The notes beneath the pieces were generated by a model, which was not told the origin of the DNA, searched no databases, and saw only the letters and a list, made by a program, of their open reading frames with translations. From JBJSXF01 sp046086225 (GTDB lineage: Bacteria > Actinomycetota > Acidimicrobiia > IMCC26256 > PALSA-610), in assembly GCA_046086225.1 (NCBI GenBank), contig JBJSXF010000159.1, positions 1 to 9,058 of the forward strand: a stretch of DNA of 9,058 nucleotides, written 5' to 3'. This document shows, piece by piece, positions 1-6,855 of this stretch. A program made the translations under genes and the position numbers. How positions within the stretch are numbered: the first letter of the stretch is position 1; every line of letters begins with the position of its first letter.

Positions 1-612
1 CGCCACCTCGGCGAGGGTCGCGACCGCGCCGCCCTGGAGCGCGCCCATCGAGTTGCGCACCCAGTCGGTCACCGGTGCCTCGACGCTGCCCGGCGCGGCA
101 TCGATGATGCGCACACCGATCGCATCGACGAGCGTTCCGTCGAGTCCCGAATCGGGGAGCGCCATCGTCGTGACCTCGTCGGCCGGGGCGGCCGGCATCA
201 CCGGGTTGGAATCGCGGCGGGGGAGCACCGCGAAGGTCATCGTGGCGATACCGAGTCCGGTGCCGACGGCCCGGAGCAGATCGACCTCCATCACCACGGT
301 GGTGCGCCCCGTGCGCAGCACGCGGCCGTGGGCCTCGATGCGGTCGCCGGGCTCGCGGGTGTCACCGAGGTGCACGGTGAGATCGGCGGTGGCGAACCAG
401 TCGGGCGCCGCGGCGGTCGCGGCCAGCCCGCCGCCGAGCACATCGACGAGGGTGGCGATCGCGCCCATGCGCACCAGCCCGCGGCCGGCATCGGTGCGGA
501 TCCCGGGGACGACCGGCAGCCAGACCCGACGGCTGTGGCCGTCGGCACCCGGCGCGAACGACAGGCAGAGGTCGCGCAGGAGGTGGCGGGCGGGCGGGTA
601 CACCTCAGGCAC
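1..612 (-). CDS. Double-hotdog acyl-CoA thioesterase (PaaI-like), 3' end missing
   Basis: Partial gene: 204 codons read from the start at 612 to the window edge without a stop. The product resembles PaaI/acyl-CoA thioesterase hotdog proteins, which hydrolyse acyl-CoA thioesters in the cytoplasm. Two hotdog units are visible. The first has its central helix at about residues 50-57 (GAIATLVD), followed by beta strands ending near residue 115. The second begins with NSMGALQGGAVATLAE close to the truncation. I chose the GTG at 612-610 because GGAG lies seven bases before it. A GTG at 603 is in frame but has no ribosome site at useful distance. The chosen start overlaps the Rieske stop by eight bases, so the gene is probably the third member of the yqgE operon. 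The usual HGG of PaaI proteins is replaced (RMG in unit one, LQGG in unit two), so the substrate and even the activity are uncertain. The fold call is firmer than the reaction. Confidence 0.75.
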   Translation of the reverse strand, partial: MPEVYPPARHLLRDLCLSFAPGADGHSRRVWLPVVPGIRTDAGRGLVRMGAIATLVDVLGGGLAATAAAPDWFATADLTVHLGDTREPGDRIEAHGRVLRTGRTTVVMEVDLLRAVGTGLGIATMTFAVLPRRDSNPVMPAAPADEVTTMALPDSGLDGTLVDAIGVRIIDAAPGSVEAPVTDWVRNSMGALQGGAVATLAEVA

Positions 613-937
613 GGGAGAGCTCCACGTCGTCACCGTCGATACACGCCACGAGCGCCTCGACCTCGCCCTTCGGGTCTACTCGGCCGCGCTCGTTGCGTTT
701 GAACGCCCGGCCGGTGCCGTCGAACGACCATCCGTGGTTCGGGCACACGAGCTCGCCGTCGACGACGGGTGCACCGGCCAGGTCGGCGTCGAGGTGGGGG
801 CAGCGGCGAGGCGCGCTGCGCACCGCGCCCGTCGTGTCGCACCACACGACGAAGGCGGCCCCGGCGACCGTGACGGCGCCGGCGATGTCGCGGCGGACGG
901 CCCGGTGGGCGATGCGCACCGGCCGGTCAGTTGACAC
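605..937 (-). CDS. Small Rieske [2Fe-2S] ferredoxin-like protein
   Basis: A 110-residue protein consisting of little more than one Rieske domain. The cluster ligands are all present: C46-P-H48, a 16-residue spacer, then C65-P-N-H68, followed by GWSFDGTG, the usual loop after the second ligand pair. There is no signal peptide or membrane anchor, so it is cytoplasmic and of the ferredoxin / small NirD-like type rather than a bc1 subunit. Such proteins pass single electrons to an oxygenase or reductase, but no such partner is visible here. The start is GTG at 937-935, with GAGGA five bases upstream. It overlaps the end of yqgE by 11 bases and the next gene overlaps its stop, which indicates one transcript and coupled translation. 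The family assignment is secure. The electron partner is unknown and may lie beyond the left edge. Confidence 0.88.
   Translation of the reverse strand: MSTDRPVRIAHRAVRRDIAGAVTVAGAAFVVWCDTTGAVRSAPRRCPHLDADLAGAPVVDGELVCPNHGWSFDGTGRAFKRNERGRVDPKGEVEALVACIDGDDVELSRA
620..623 (-). promoter_or_regulatory. Shine-Dalgarno site of the thioesterase gene
   Basis: GGAG on the minus strand, seven bases before the GTG at 612-610. It lies inside the 3' end of the Rieske gene and decides the start in favour of 612 over 603. Confidence 0.5.
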
Positions 938-1490
938 CCGGGTCCTCGGGATGGTGGGCGAACATCGCGATCGGCGCGGCCTGGCGGCGCAGCACGGACC
1001 GCCACAGCTCCGTCGGCACCTCGCAGAACGCGTCGTCGTCGCAGCGGTCGACCACGAACCAGGCGTTCCGCTCGAGTTCCGACTCGAGCTGTCCGGCGGC
1101 CCAGCCCGAGTAGCCGGCGAAGACCCGGACGCATTCGATCGTCCCGGTGAGATCGAACGGGTCGATGGTCAGATCGACCGTGCCGAGGTCGCCGAGGATC
1201 GGGACGAAGCCGTCGGGGTCGGCACCGGTGCGGCTCCGGGCGAGGCCGATGACGGCCTCCGGTGCCACCGGCCCGCCCCGGAACACGACGGCGGGCTCGC
1301 CCGCGAGCGGGCGCCATTCGGGGGTGACGTCCTCGAGTGGTGTCGGACCGGGTCGGTTGATCACCACGCCGAGCGCCCCGTCGTCGTGGTGCTCGAGGAC
1401 GAGTACGACGGTGCGATCGAAGTTGGGATCCTCGAGCGGTGGCGTGGCGACGAGCAGTCGCCCCCTGAGCGATCCGGTCGGACGGTCCAC
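927..1490 (-). CDS. YqgE/AlgH family protein (UPF0301)
   Basis: A 187-residue protein of the YqgE/AlgH (UPF0301) family, the usual length for that family. Near the N-terminus it shows the family signature GRLLVATPPLEDPNFDRTVV, then an ALGVVINRP stretch near residues 39-47, a FRGGPV segment near 70, and the FAGYSGWAAGQLE block in the C-terminal half. The biochemical function of the family is not established. In Pseudomonas, AlgH has been linked to regulation of alginate and other processes. There is no signal peptide or membrane segment, so it is cytoplasmic. The GTG start at 1490-1488 puts the family signature at residue 9 onwards, as expected. There is no Shine-Dalgarno site; a TACGAT hexamer ends six bases before the GTG, which suggests a leaderless message. 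It is the first gene of the minus-strand operon with the Rieske and thioesterase genes. Confidence 0.9.
   Translation of the reverse strand: MDRPTGSLRGRLLVATPPLEDPNFDRTVVLVLEHHDDGALGVVINRPGPTPLEDVTPEWRPLAGEPAVVFRGGPVAPEAVIGLARSRTGADPDGFVPILGDLGTVDLTIDPFDLTGTIECVRVFAGYSGWAAGQLESELERNAWFVVDRCDDDAFCEVPTELWRSVLRRQAAPIAMFAHHPEDPGVN
943..947 (-). promoter_or_regulatory. Shine-Dalgarno site of the Rieske gene
   Basis: GAGGA on the minus strand, five bases before the GTG at 937-935 and inside the last codons of the yqgE gene. It supports that start and the 11-base gene overlap. Confidence 0.55.
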
Positions 1491-1496
1491 GTCCCG

Positions 1497-1502
1497 ATCG
1501 TA
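1497..1502 (-). promoter_or_regulatory. Predicted -10 element for the yqgE operon
   Basis: TACGAT on the minus strand (TANNNT type) followed by six bases and then the GTG of yqgE. That distance places transcription start at or next to the start codon, as in leaderless actinobacterial messages. I see no convincing -35. It shares bases 1501-1502 with the opposing -10 element of the FAD oxidoreductase. Confidence 0.5.
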
Positions 1503-1506
1503 GGCT
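1501..1506 (+). promoter_or_regulatory. Predicted -10 element for the FAD oxidoreductase
   Basis: TAGGCT on the plus strand, followed by seven bases and the GTG at 1514. The spacing fits a leaderless or near-leaderless transcript. The whole gap between the two divergent start codons is only 23 bases, so the promoter must lie here or inside yqgE. A weak -35-like TCGGAC lies at 1478-1483, seventeen bases upstream. Confidence 0.5.
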
Positions 1507-1513
1507 TCGGGGG

Positions 1514-2938
1514 GTGAGTGTTCCCGGGGCCCTGCTCGACGAGTTCCGGTCGGTGGTCGGGGTTCGGCACGTCGTCACCGATCCCGATCTCCTCGCCGGA
1601 CGGGTCGTCGACTGGACCGGCCGGTTCCGCGGCGCGACTCCGGCGCTCGTGCGGCCGGGCTCGGTCGACGAGGTCGCCGCGGTGCTGCGCGCGTGCTCGG
1701 CGGCGGGCTGCGCGGTGGTGCCCCAGGGCGGCAACACGGGGCTGGTGGGGGGTGGCGTGCCGCGTGACGGCGCGGTGCTCCTCGATCTCCGCCGCCTCGA
1801 CGCGCTCGCGCCCGTCGACGTCCGGGCCGGGCAGGTGACCGCCCAGGCCGGGGTGACGATCGAACGCCTGCGGGATCACGCCGAAGCCGCGGGCTGGGCG
1901 TACGGCGTCGACCTCGCCTCGCGTTCTGCGGCCACGGTGGGCGGGACGATCGCCACCAACGCCGGTGGCATCCACGTGCTGCGCTACGGACCGACCCGAC
2001 GGCAGGTCCTGGGGGTCGAGGCGGTGCTCGCCGACGGCCGGGTGATCCGTCGGCTCGAAGGTCTGGAGAAGGACAACACCGGCTACGACCTGGCCGGGCT
2101 GTGCTGCGGGAGCGAGGGCACCCTCGCGGTCGTCACGGCCGCCCGGCTCCGGCTCGTGCCGCGACCGGCGGCCACGGTCGTGGCCCTGCTCGCCTTCGCC
2201 GGCATCGAGGCCGCGCTCGACGCGGTCGGCACCCTGCGGCGCGACCTCGGCTCGGTCGACGCGATCGAGCTCTTCCTCGCGTCGGGCCTCGATCTCGTCT
2301 GTCGGCGGCTCGACCTCGCCCCGCCGTTCCCGGATCGGCACGCGGCGTACGTCCTCGTCGAGGCGGCGGGTCCGACCGATCCGACCGATGCGCTCGCGGC
2401 GGTGGTTGCCGGGATCGCGGGCGTGGCCGATGCCGCGGTGGCCGAGGATGCCGCAGCGGCCCGGCGGCTCTGGCGCTACCGCGAGGCGCACACCGAGGCG
2501 ATCAACCTGGAGGGGGCGCCGCACAAGCTCGACGTCGCCCTCCCCGCCGATCGCCTCCCCGAGTTCGTGGCGGGCATCAGCGAGCGGGTGCAGGCCGTGG
2601 TCCCGTCGGCCGCGGTCTGGTTGTTCGGCCATGCAGCCGACGGCAATGTGCACGTGAACGTCACCGGGGTCGCGCCCGACGACGATCGGGTCGACGCCAC
2701 CGTGTTCGGCTACGTCGCCGAGCTGCGGGGCTCGATCAGCGCCGAGCACGGCATCGGAGTGGCGAAGCGGCCCTACCTCGACCTCGTCCGGAGTCCCGAG
2801 GAGATCGCGGTCTTCCGGGCGATCAAGGAGGCGCTCGACCCGCTCGGGATCCTCAACCCCGGCGTGCTCGTGGCCCCGGAGTCGGCCCCGACGGTGGCGG
2901 CCGATGGTCCGGCGCGAGAATCCCCCGATCCGGACTGA
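1514..2938 (+). CDS. FAD-linked 2-hydroxyacid dehydrogenase (GlcD / D-2-hydroxyglutarate dehydrogenase type)
   Basis: A 474-residue flavoprotein of the GlcD / D-lactate / D-2-hydroxyglutarate dehydrogenase family, which oxidises a D-2-hydroxyacid to the 2-oxoacid and passes electrons to a protein or quinone acceptor. Residues about 40-215 form the FAD-binding (PCMH) domain, with QGGNTGLVGG at 71-80, TVGGTIATNAGG at 141-152 and GSEGTLAVVT at 199-208. The C-terminal FAD-oxidase domain carries PHKLDVALP (336-344), GHAADGNVHVNV (372-383) and SAEHGIG (409-415), then LNPG at 448-450. H373, H380 and E411 match the metal-binding His-His-Glu set known in this family. There is no iron-sulfur domain and no signal peptide. 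The start is GTG at 1514 behind a likely leaderless promoter. The protease gene begins 19 bases after the stop. The exact substrate (2-hydroxyglutarate, glycolate or lactate) cannot be read from sequence alone. Confidence 0.88.
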   Translation: MSVPGALLDEFRSVVGVRHVVTDPDLLAGRVVDWTGRFRGATPALVRPGSVDEVAAVLRACSAAGCAVVPQGGNTGLVGGGVPRDGAVLLDLRRLDALAPVDVRAGQVTAQAGVTIERLRDHAEAAGWAYGVDLASRSAATVGGTIATNAGGIHVLRYGPTRRQVLGVEAVLADGRVIRRLEGLEKDNTGYDLAGLCCGSEGTLAVVTAARLRLVPRPAATVVALLAFAGIEAALDAVGTLRRDLGSVDAIELFLASGLDLVCRRLDLAPPFPDRHAAYVLVEAAGPTDPTDALAAVVAGIAGVADAAVAEDAAAARRLWRYREAHTEAINLEGAPHKLDVALPADRLPEFVAGISERVQAVVPSAAVWLFGHAADGNVHVNVTGVAPDDDRVDATVFGYVAELRGSISAEHGIGVAKRPYLDLVRSPEEIAVFRAIKEALDPLGILNPGVLVAPESAPTVAADGPARESPDPD

Positions 2939-2943
2939 CCGGC

Positions 2944-2952
2944 GGAGGAGGA
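2944..2952 (+). promoter_or_regulatory. Strong Shine-Dalgarno site of the subtilase gene
   Basis: GGAGGAGGA ending five bases before the GTG at 2958. It decides the protease start in favour of 2958 over the in-frame ATG at 2904, which would lie inside the preceding gene and add 18 arginine-rich residues ahead of the signal peptide. Confidence 0.75.
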
Positions 2953-2957
2953 TCAGG

Positions 2958-5900
2958 GTGCGACGGACGGGCCGGCTCGTGATCACGGTCGTGCTCGTCG
3001 CGGCGACGGTCGGGTCGACCGTCGGCTCGGGGCCCGCAGCGTCCGCCCCGGTCGGCGTGTCGCCGGCTTCGGTCGCCCGCGCCGCCGGGGCCGCCGGCCC
3101 GTATGGGGCCCGCGCGCCGGAGCTGGATCGCGACCACGTCATCGTGCGCCTGCGCGGGGCGGGGGCGCCGGTCGCTCGTCGGTTCGCAGCGGTGGGCGTC
3201 CGGCGGGCCACCCCGGTCGCGGGCACCGACTGGACCGCGCTCGAGACCGCCGGCCGGGCCGAGGCGGTGCGGGCCCGCCTGGCCGGCGATCCCGCCGTGC
3301 TCGAGGTCCGGCCGTCGTACGTGCGGCGGGCGTCGACGATCCCCGACGATCCGCAGTGGCCGACCGGTCAGCGCCCGGCCCTCTCCCCGCTGCGCATGGA
3401 CCGGGCGTGGGATCGCGCCCGCGGGGCCGGAGTGGTGGTGGCCGTGCTCGACTCGGGGGTCGACTTCGACCACCCCGACCTGCGGGGCCGCATCATCACG
3501 CCCGGCCTGAACCTGCTCGGTCCGGGCGGGGCGCGTGACGATCGGGGTCACGGCACGATGGTCGCCGGGATCATCGCCGCGAACCGCGACAACGGACGCG
3601 GGATCGCGGGCATTGCGCCCGAGGCGCGCATCCTGCCGGTGAAGGTGCTCGACCGCACGGGTGCGGGCAACGACGTCGACATCGCGACCGGCATCGCCTG
3701 GGCGGTCGATCGCGGCGCCGACATCATCAACTTGTCGCTCGGCGGTCCCGGTGACAGCCCGCTGCTCGCCGCGGCCGTGGCCAACGCCCGGGCCAAGGGT
3801 GTGGTGGTCGTCGCCGCGGCCGGGAACGGCGGGCAGGCCCTCGTCGAGGTCCCGGCGGCGATTCCGGGAGTGATCGCGGTGTCGGCCACGGGCAACGCCG
3901 GCGGGTTGGCGGCCTTCTCGAGTTACGGCCCCGAGATCGCGGTCGCCGCACCGGGGGTGCGGATCACCTCGACCGACCTCGGTCGTCCGACGGGCGCCGA
4001 CGCCTACGCGATCGAGTCGGGCACCTCGTTCGCGGCGCCGATCGTGGCCGGGGTGGCCGCGTTGGTGTGGGGGCGTTCCCCGGGGCTGACCGCCGAGGCG
4101 GTGGCCGCCCGGATCCGCAACACGGCACGCGACCGCGGACCCGCCGGGGTCGACGACGCGTACGGGCACGGCGTGATCGACCCCCTCGCCGCGCTCGGTG
4201 GACCGCGGGCCGCGACTCGCGCCGTGTTCCGCACCTTCCCCGATGCCGACGCGGGCGATCTGCCGGCGACAGCGCTCGCCATCGGCGTCGGTATCCCCCA
4301 CGCTGCGCTCATCTCACCCGAGACCGACGAGGACTGGTACCGCATCGCGCTCGCACCCGGCCGCTACCGGATCACGCTCCCGGCGCCGTCCGGCGCACTC
4401 GAGCGCGACATGGATCCGATCGTCGAGCTCTACGGCCCAGCGCTGCGGTTCCTCGCGACCCAGGAGTTCGGGGGCGGGACGTTGGCGTTCCGCATCACGA
4501 CGAGCGGTCTGTACGCGCTCCGCATCCGGAACCGGAACGCGAGCACCGCCCCGTACACCGTGACGGTGGCGCACGTCACCGGGATGGCCCTGTTCGAGGG
4601 GTCGGTGCCGTTCGCGTTCCCGTCCGACGTCGGCTCGGTCGGCATCGCCGACGTGACGGGGGACGGCCGAGCCGATGCGATCGGGCTCGCGGGGGCCGAC
4701 GCCGATGAGCCCGACACGCTCGTCGTGGCGCCGCAGTCGAACCGCCGGACGTTCGCGCCGCTCGACGTCTACGCGACGCCGAGCGGGGCCGTCGGCTCGA
4801 GCCTGGTCGTCGGTGACGCGACCGGTGACGGCAAGGCCGACGTCGTGTTCGCGGCGACGGCCGGGATCGTCCTCGTCACCCAGGGTGCGTCCGGCCTCAA
4901 CGGTCAGCGCATCCTCGGGTTCGACGGCTACGAGCACTTCGCCATCGCCGATGTCGACGGCGATGGCCGTTCCGATCTCGTCGCCGCCGGTCCGGCCGGG
5001 CTACGGGCGTTCTGGGGTGCACCCGCGAACCCGTTCGGGGTGAGCACCGTCGTCTCGGCGGTGCCGACCTCGGCGGTGGCCGCGGCGGCGGGTCGGGTCG
5101 CGGCCGTGCGCACCGGCGGAGTGGCCTTCTTCCGGGCGACGGGGCGGACGTTCGCGTCGACGACCGTTGTGCTCTCCGCCGTCCGGTCCGTGGCGTTCGA
5201 TCCGGTCGGGGGTGATCTGGTGGTGGCACGGGCGTCGTCGCCCGTCGCTTCGGCGCGCGTGCTGCGCCCGTCCGCAGGTCCGGTCCCGACCCTGAGCACC
5301 GTGCGCGTGCTCACCCTCGGTGCGACCGATCCCGGTCCGGTGGTCGTGGCCGACGTCGACGGCGGAGGCTCCGATGTGGTCACCCTGCACCGGGCGACGG
5401 GGGAGATCGGCGTCATCGACCTCGGCGGCGGCTCTGCGGCCCGGCAGTTCCCGGTCGATCCGACCGGCGGCTCGGAGTACGGGCCCCGGGCGCTCGCGAT
5501 CGGTGACCTCGACGGCGACGGCCTGCGCGACGCGTTGGTCGCGACCGGCATCGGTATGCGGCTCGCGGCGCACCGACTCGACGCGCTCCCGCGCGTCTAC
5601 GGCGGCACGCTCGTGACGGCGGTCGAACCCGTCGCCCGGCGGGTGGGGGTGGCGGCGACCGTGCGCCCGCGGGTGGCACTCTCGGCCGACGCCACCAATG
5701 CGGCGACGACGGTTCGTCTCGTGGGGCGCCACGGCGCAGTGCTCCCGGCGGCGGTCGTCGGGCTCGGCACCGATCGGCTCTCGCTCGTCCCGGCGGTCCC
5801 GCTCGTCCGGGGGGCCTACGCCGTGCGGATCACGGGTCTCGTCGGGGTCGGTGGCGACCGGGTCGACCATCTCGTCGTGCCGTTCTTCGTCGGGGTCGGG

Positions 5901-6164
5901 CCCGATCAGCGGGCGCCGACGGCCGGGTTCGCCTCGCGACCCTCGGGCACCGTGGCGTCCGGGCCCCGGGTCGTGCGCTTCGCGTCACCCGACCTCACCG
6001 CGACGTTCGCGTGCAGCATCGACAACCGGCCCTACGTCGGGTGCCGTTCGCCGCTCGCGGTGCCGCCGGGACCCGGTCGGCACTCGGTGTGGGTGTTCGC
6101 CCGTGACCCGGCGGGCAACGAGAGCAGCGCGATCGCCGCGAGCTGGCGGACGGTGGCGCGCTGA
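2958..6164 (+). CDS. Secreted multidomain subtilisin-like serine protease (S8) with FG-GAP and Ig-like modules
   Basis: A predicted exported protease of 1068 residues. Domains in order: a signal peptide (basic MRRTGR, hydrophobic core, A-S-A at 28-30); an inhibitor-like propeptide about 61-125; the S8 peptidase about 145-410; a PPC-like beta domain about 417-535; an FG-GAP/VCBS propeller-like region about 545-880; a Big_5-like Ig domain about 880-980; and a C-terminal Ig-like module about 985-1068. The triad is intact: D165 in LDSGVDFDHP, H198 in GHGTMVAG, S357 in SGTSFAAP, with oxyanion N290 in AAGNGG. Five Asp-rich calcium loops start near 565, 620, 665, 799 and 850 (for example DVDGDGRSD). 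The only two cysteines in the protein, C1019 and C1029, probably form a disulfide in the last module. No LPXTG motif or C-terminal membrane segment is seen, so it is likely released or held non-covalently. It lies 19 bases after the FAD oxidoreductase and is probably read on the same message. Substrate unknown. Confidence 0.9.
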   Translation: MRRTGRLVITVVLVAATVGSTVGSGPAASAPVGVSPASVARAAGAAGPYGARAPELDRDHVIVRLRGAGAPVARRFAAVGVRRATPVAGTDWTALETAGRAEAVRARLAGDPAVLEVRPSYVRRASTIPDDPQWPTGQRPALSPLRMDRAWDRARGAGVVVAVLDSGVDFDHPDLRGRIITPGLNLLGPGGARDDRGHGTMVAGIIAANRDNGRGIAGIAPEARILPVKVLDRTGAGNDVDIATGIAWAVDRGADIINLSLGGPGDSPLLAAAVANARAKGVVVVAAAGNGGQALVEVPAAIPGVIAVSATGNAGGLAAFSSYGPEIAVAAPGVRITSTDLGRPTGADAYAIESGTSFAAPIVAGVAALVWGRSPGLTAEAVAARIRNTARDRGPAGVDDAYGHGVIDPLAALGGPRAATRAVFRTFPDADAGDLPATALAIGVGIPHAALISPETDEDWYRIALAPGRYRITLPAPSGALERDMDPIVELYGPALRFLATQEFGGGTLAFRITTSGLYALRIRNRNASTAPYTVTVAHVTGMALFEGSVPFAFPSDVGSVGIADVTGDGRADAIGLAGADADEPDTLVVAPQSNRRTFAPLDVYATPSGAVGSSLVVGDATGDGKADVVFAATAGIVLVTQGASGLNGQRILGFDGYEHFAIADVDGDGRSDLVAAGPAGLRAFWGAPANPFGVSTVVSAVPTSAVAAAAGRVAAVRTGGVAFFRATGRTFASTTVVLSAVRSVAFDPVGGDLVVARASSPVASARVLRPSAGPVPTLSTVRVLTLGATDPGPVVVADVDGGGSDVVTLHRATGEIGVIDLGGGSAARQFPVDPTGGSEYGPRALAIGDLDGDGLRDALVATGIGMRLAAHRLDALPRVYGGTLVTAVEPVARRVGVAATVRPRVALSADATNAATTVRLVGRHGAVLPAAVVGLGTDRLSLVPAVPLVRGAYAVRITGLVGVGGDRVDHLVVPFFVGVGPDQRAPTAGFASRPSGTVASGPRVVRFASPDLTATFACSIDNRPYVGCRSPLAVPPGPGRHSVWVFARDPAGNESSAIAASWRTVAR

Positions 6165-6177
6165 CCGATGTCGCGGC

Positions 6178-6855
6178 TCAGGCCTCGACCCGGCGGACGA
6201 TGATCACGGGGGTGAGCTCGTCGCCCTGACCCATCGGGTTGTCGAGGAGCACCTCGCGCACCACGGGATCACCGACGGGGAATCCCGGGCTCGTGCCGAG
6301 GACCTCGACGTTGATGTTGTTGGCGTCGACGACCGCGACGGGCACACCGACGAAGCCGGCGATCTCGGCTGCGGCTGCAGCCGGGTCGGACGGCCCGAGC
6401 ATGGCGAACTCGTCGAAGGGCTTCACGGTGGCCGGGCTGAATCCGTCGATCTCGGAGATCCGGTGCCCGGCGATCCGGTAGAAGTCGCCGCGGCGCCGCA
6501 GGAGCAGGCGGCTCAGGCCGCCGAGGACCATGGCGAGGAACATCCGTACGGAGCCGGCCTGCATGATCGCGACCTGCATCTTGCGCGGGTCGGAGTAGCC
6601 GACGTCGTCGGAGTGCTTGGTGACGCCCCGCACCAGCAGGCGGGCGAGCAGACCGGGGCGCACCACGGAGTGATGGATGACCCGGCCCTGGGAGATGGTC
6701 ACGAACTTCTCGGAGACCGCGAGCCAGTCACCCGCCCGGAGCTCCGGCTCGACGTAGCGAGCGAAGACGGGAGCGAGCGGCTCCTTGATGTGGATGAGGT
6801 GCGTGCGCACCGCAATGCGCTCGTACCCGGCCCCGTCGGCCCGGCGCACGCTCAC
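6178..6855 (-). CDS. CofE-like protein (coenzyme F420-0:L-glutamate ligase domain family)
   Basis: A 225-residue protein that looks like a divergent member of the F420-0:gamma-glutamyl ligase (CofE, COG1478-like) family. The resemblance rests on GDWLAVSEKFVTISQGRVI at 42-60, which parallels the 'GDVLVVxxKxVSxAEGR' segment of CofE, on VVDANNINVEVLG at 175-187, and on the C-terminal DNPMGQGDELTPVIIVRR at 205-222. True CofE adds glutamate to F420-0 using GTP. I do not see the SDTFGRP-type motif of canonical CofE, and no other F420 gene is present, so the substrate here is probably different. A hydrophobic stretch at about 105-119 is too short and Arg-flanked to be called a membrane helix. The GTG start at 6855 overlaps the asparagine synthetase stop by four bases (GTGA) and lacks a clear ribosome site, which points to translational coupling. 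The family call is moderate and the function is unknown. Confidence 0.6.
   Translation of the reverse strand: MSVRRADGAGYERIAVRTHLIHIKEPLAPVFARYVEPELRAGDWLAVSEKFVTISQGRVIHHSVVRPGLLARLLVRGVTKHSDDVGYSDPRKMQVAIMQAGSVRMFLAMVLGGLSRLLLRRRGDFYRIAGHRISEIDGFSPATVKPFDEFAMLGPSDPAAAAAEIAGFVGVPVAVVDANNINVEVLGTSPGFPVGDPVVREVLLDNPMGQGDELTPVIIVRRVEA

Noticed and set aside
1519..1524. GGAACA on the minus strand as an ECF-sigma -35 for yqgE
   Set aside because: The GGAAC core fits, but the matching -10 does not look like an ECF element and one short match in GC-rich DNA is weak evidence.
2372..2389. Tandem nonamer CCGACCGAT x2
   Set aside because: It encodes Pro-Thr-Asp twice within the FAD oxidoreductase. 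It is a two-copy coding repeat with no sign of a regulatory or mobile role.
2904..2957. ATG at 2904 as the start of the protease
   Set aside because: It lies inside the preceding gene, has no ribosome site and adds a long arginine-rich leader. The GTG at 2958 has GGAGGAGGA at ideal distance and gives a normal signal peptide.
1361..3226. A 621-codon minus-strand ORF across the FAD oxidoreductase
   Set aside because: It is antisense to conserved flavoprotein motifs, is rich in R, D, G and H, and has no recognisable domain. Similar minus-strand shadow frames at 2853-4301 and 5001-5870 were dropped for the same reason.
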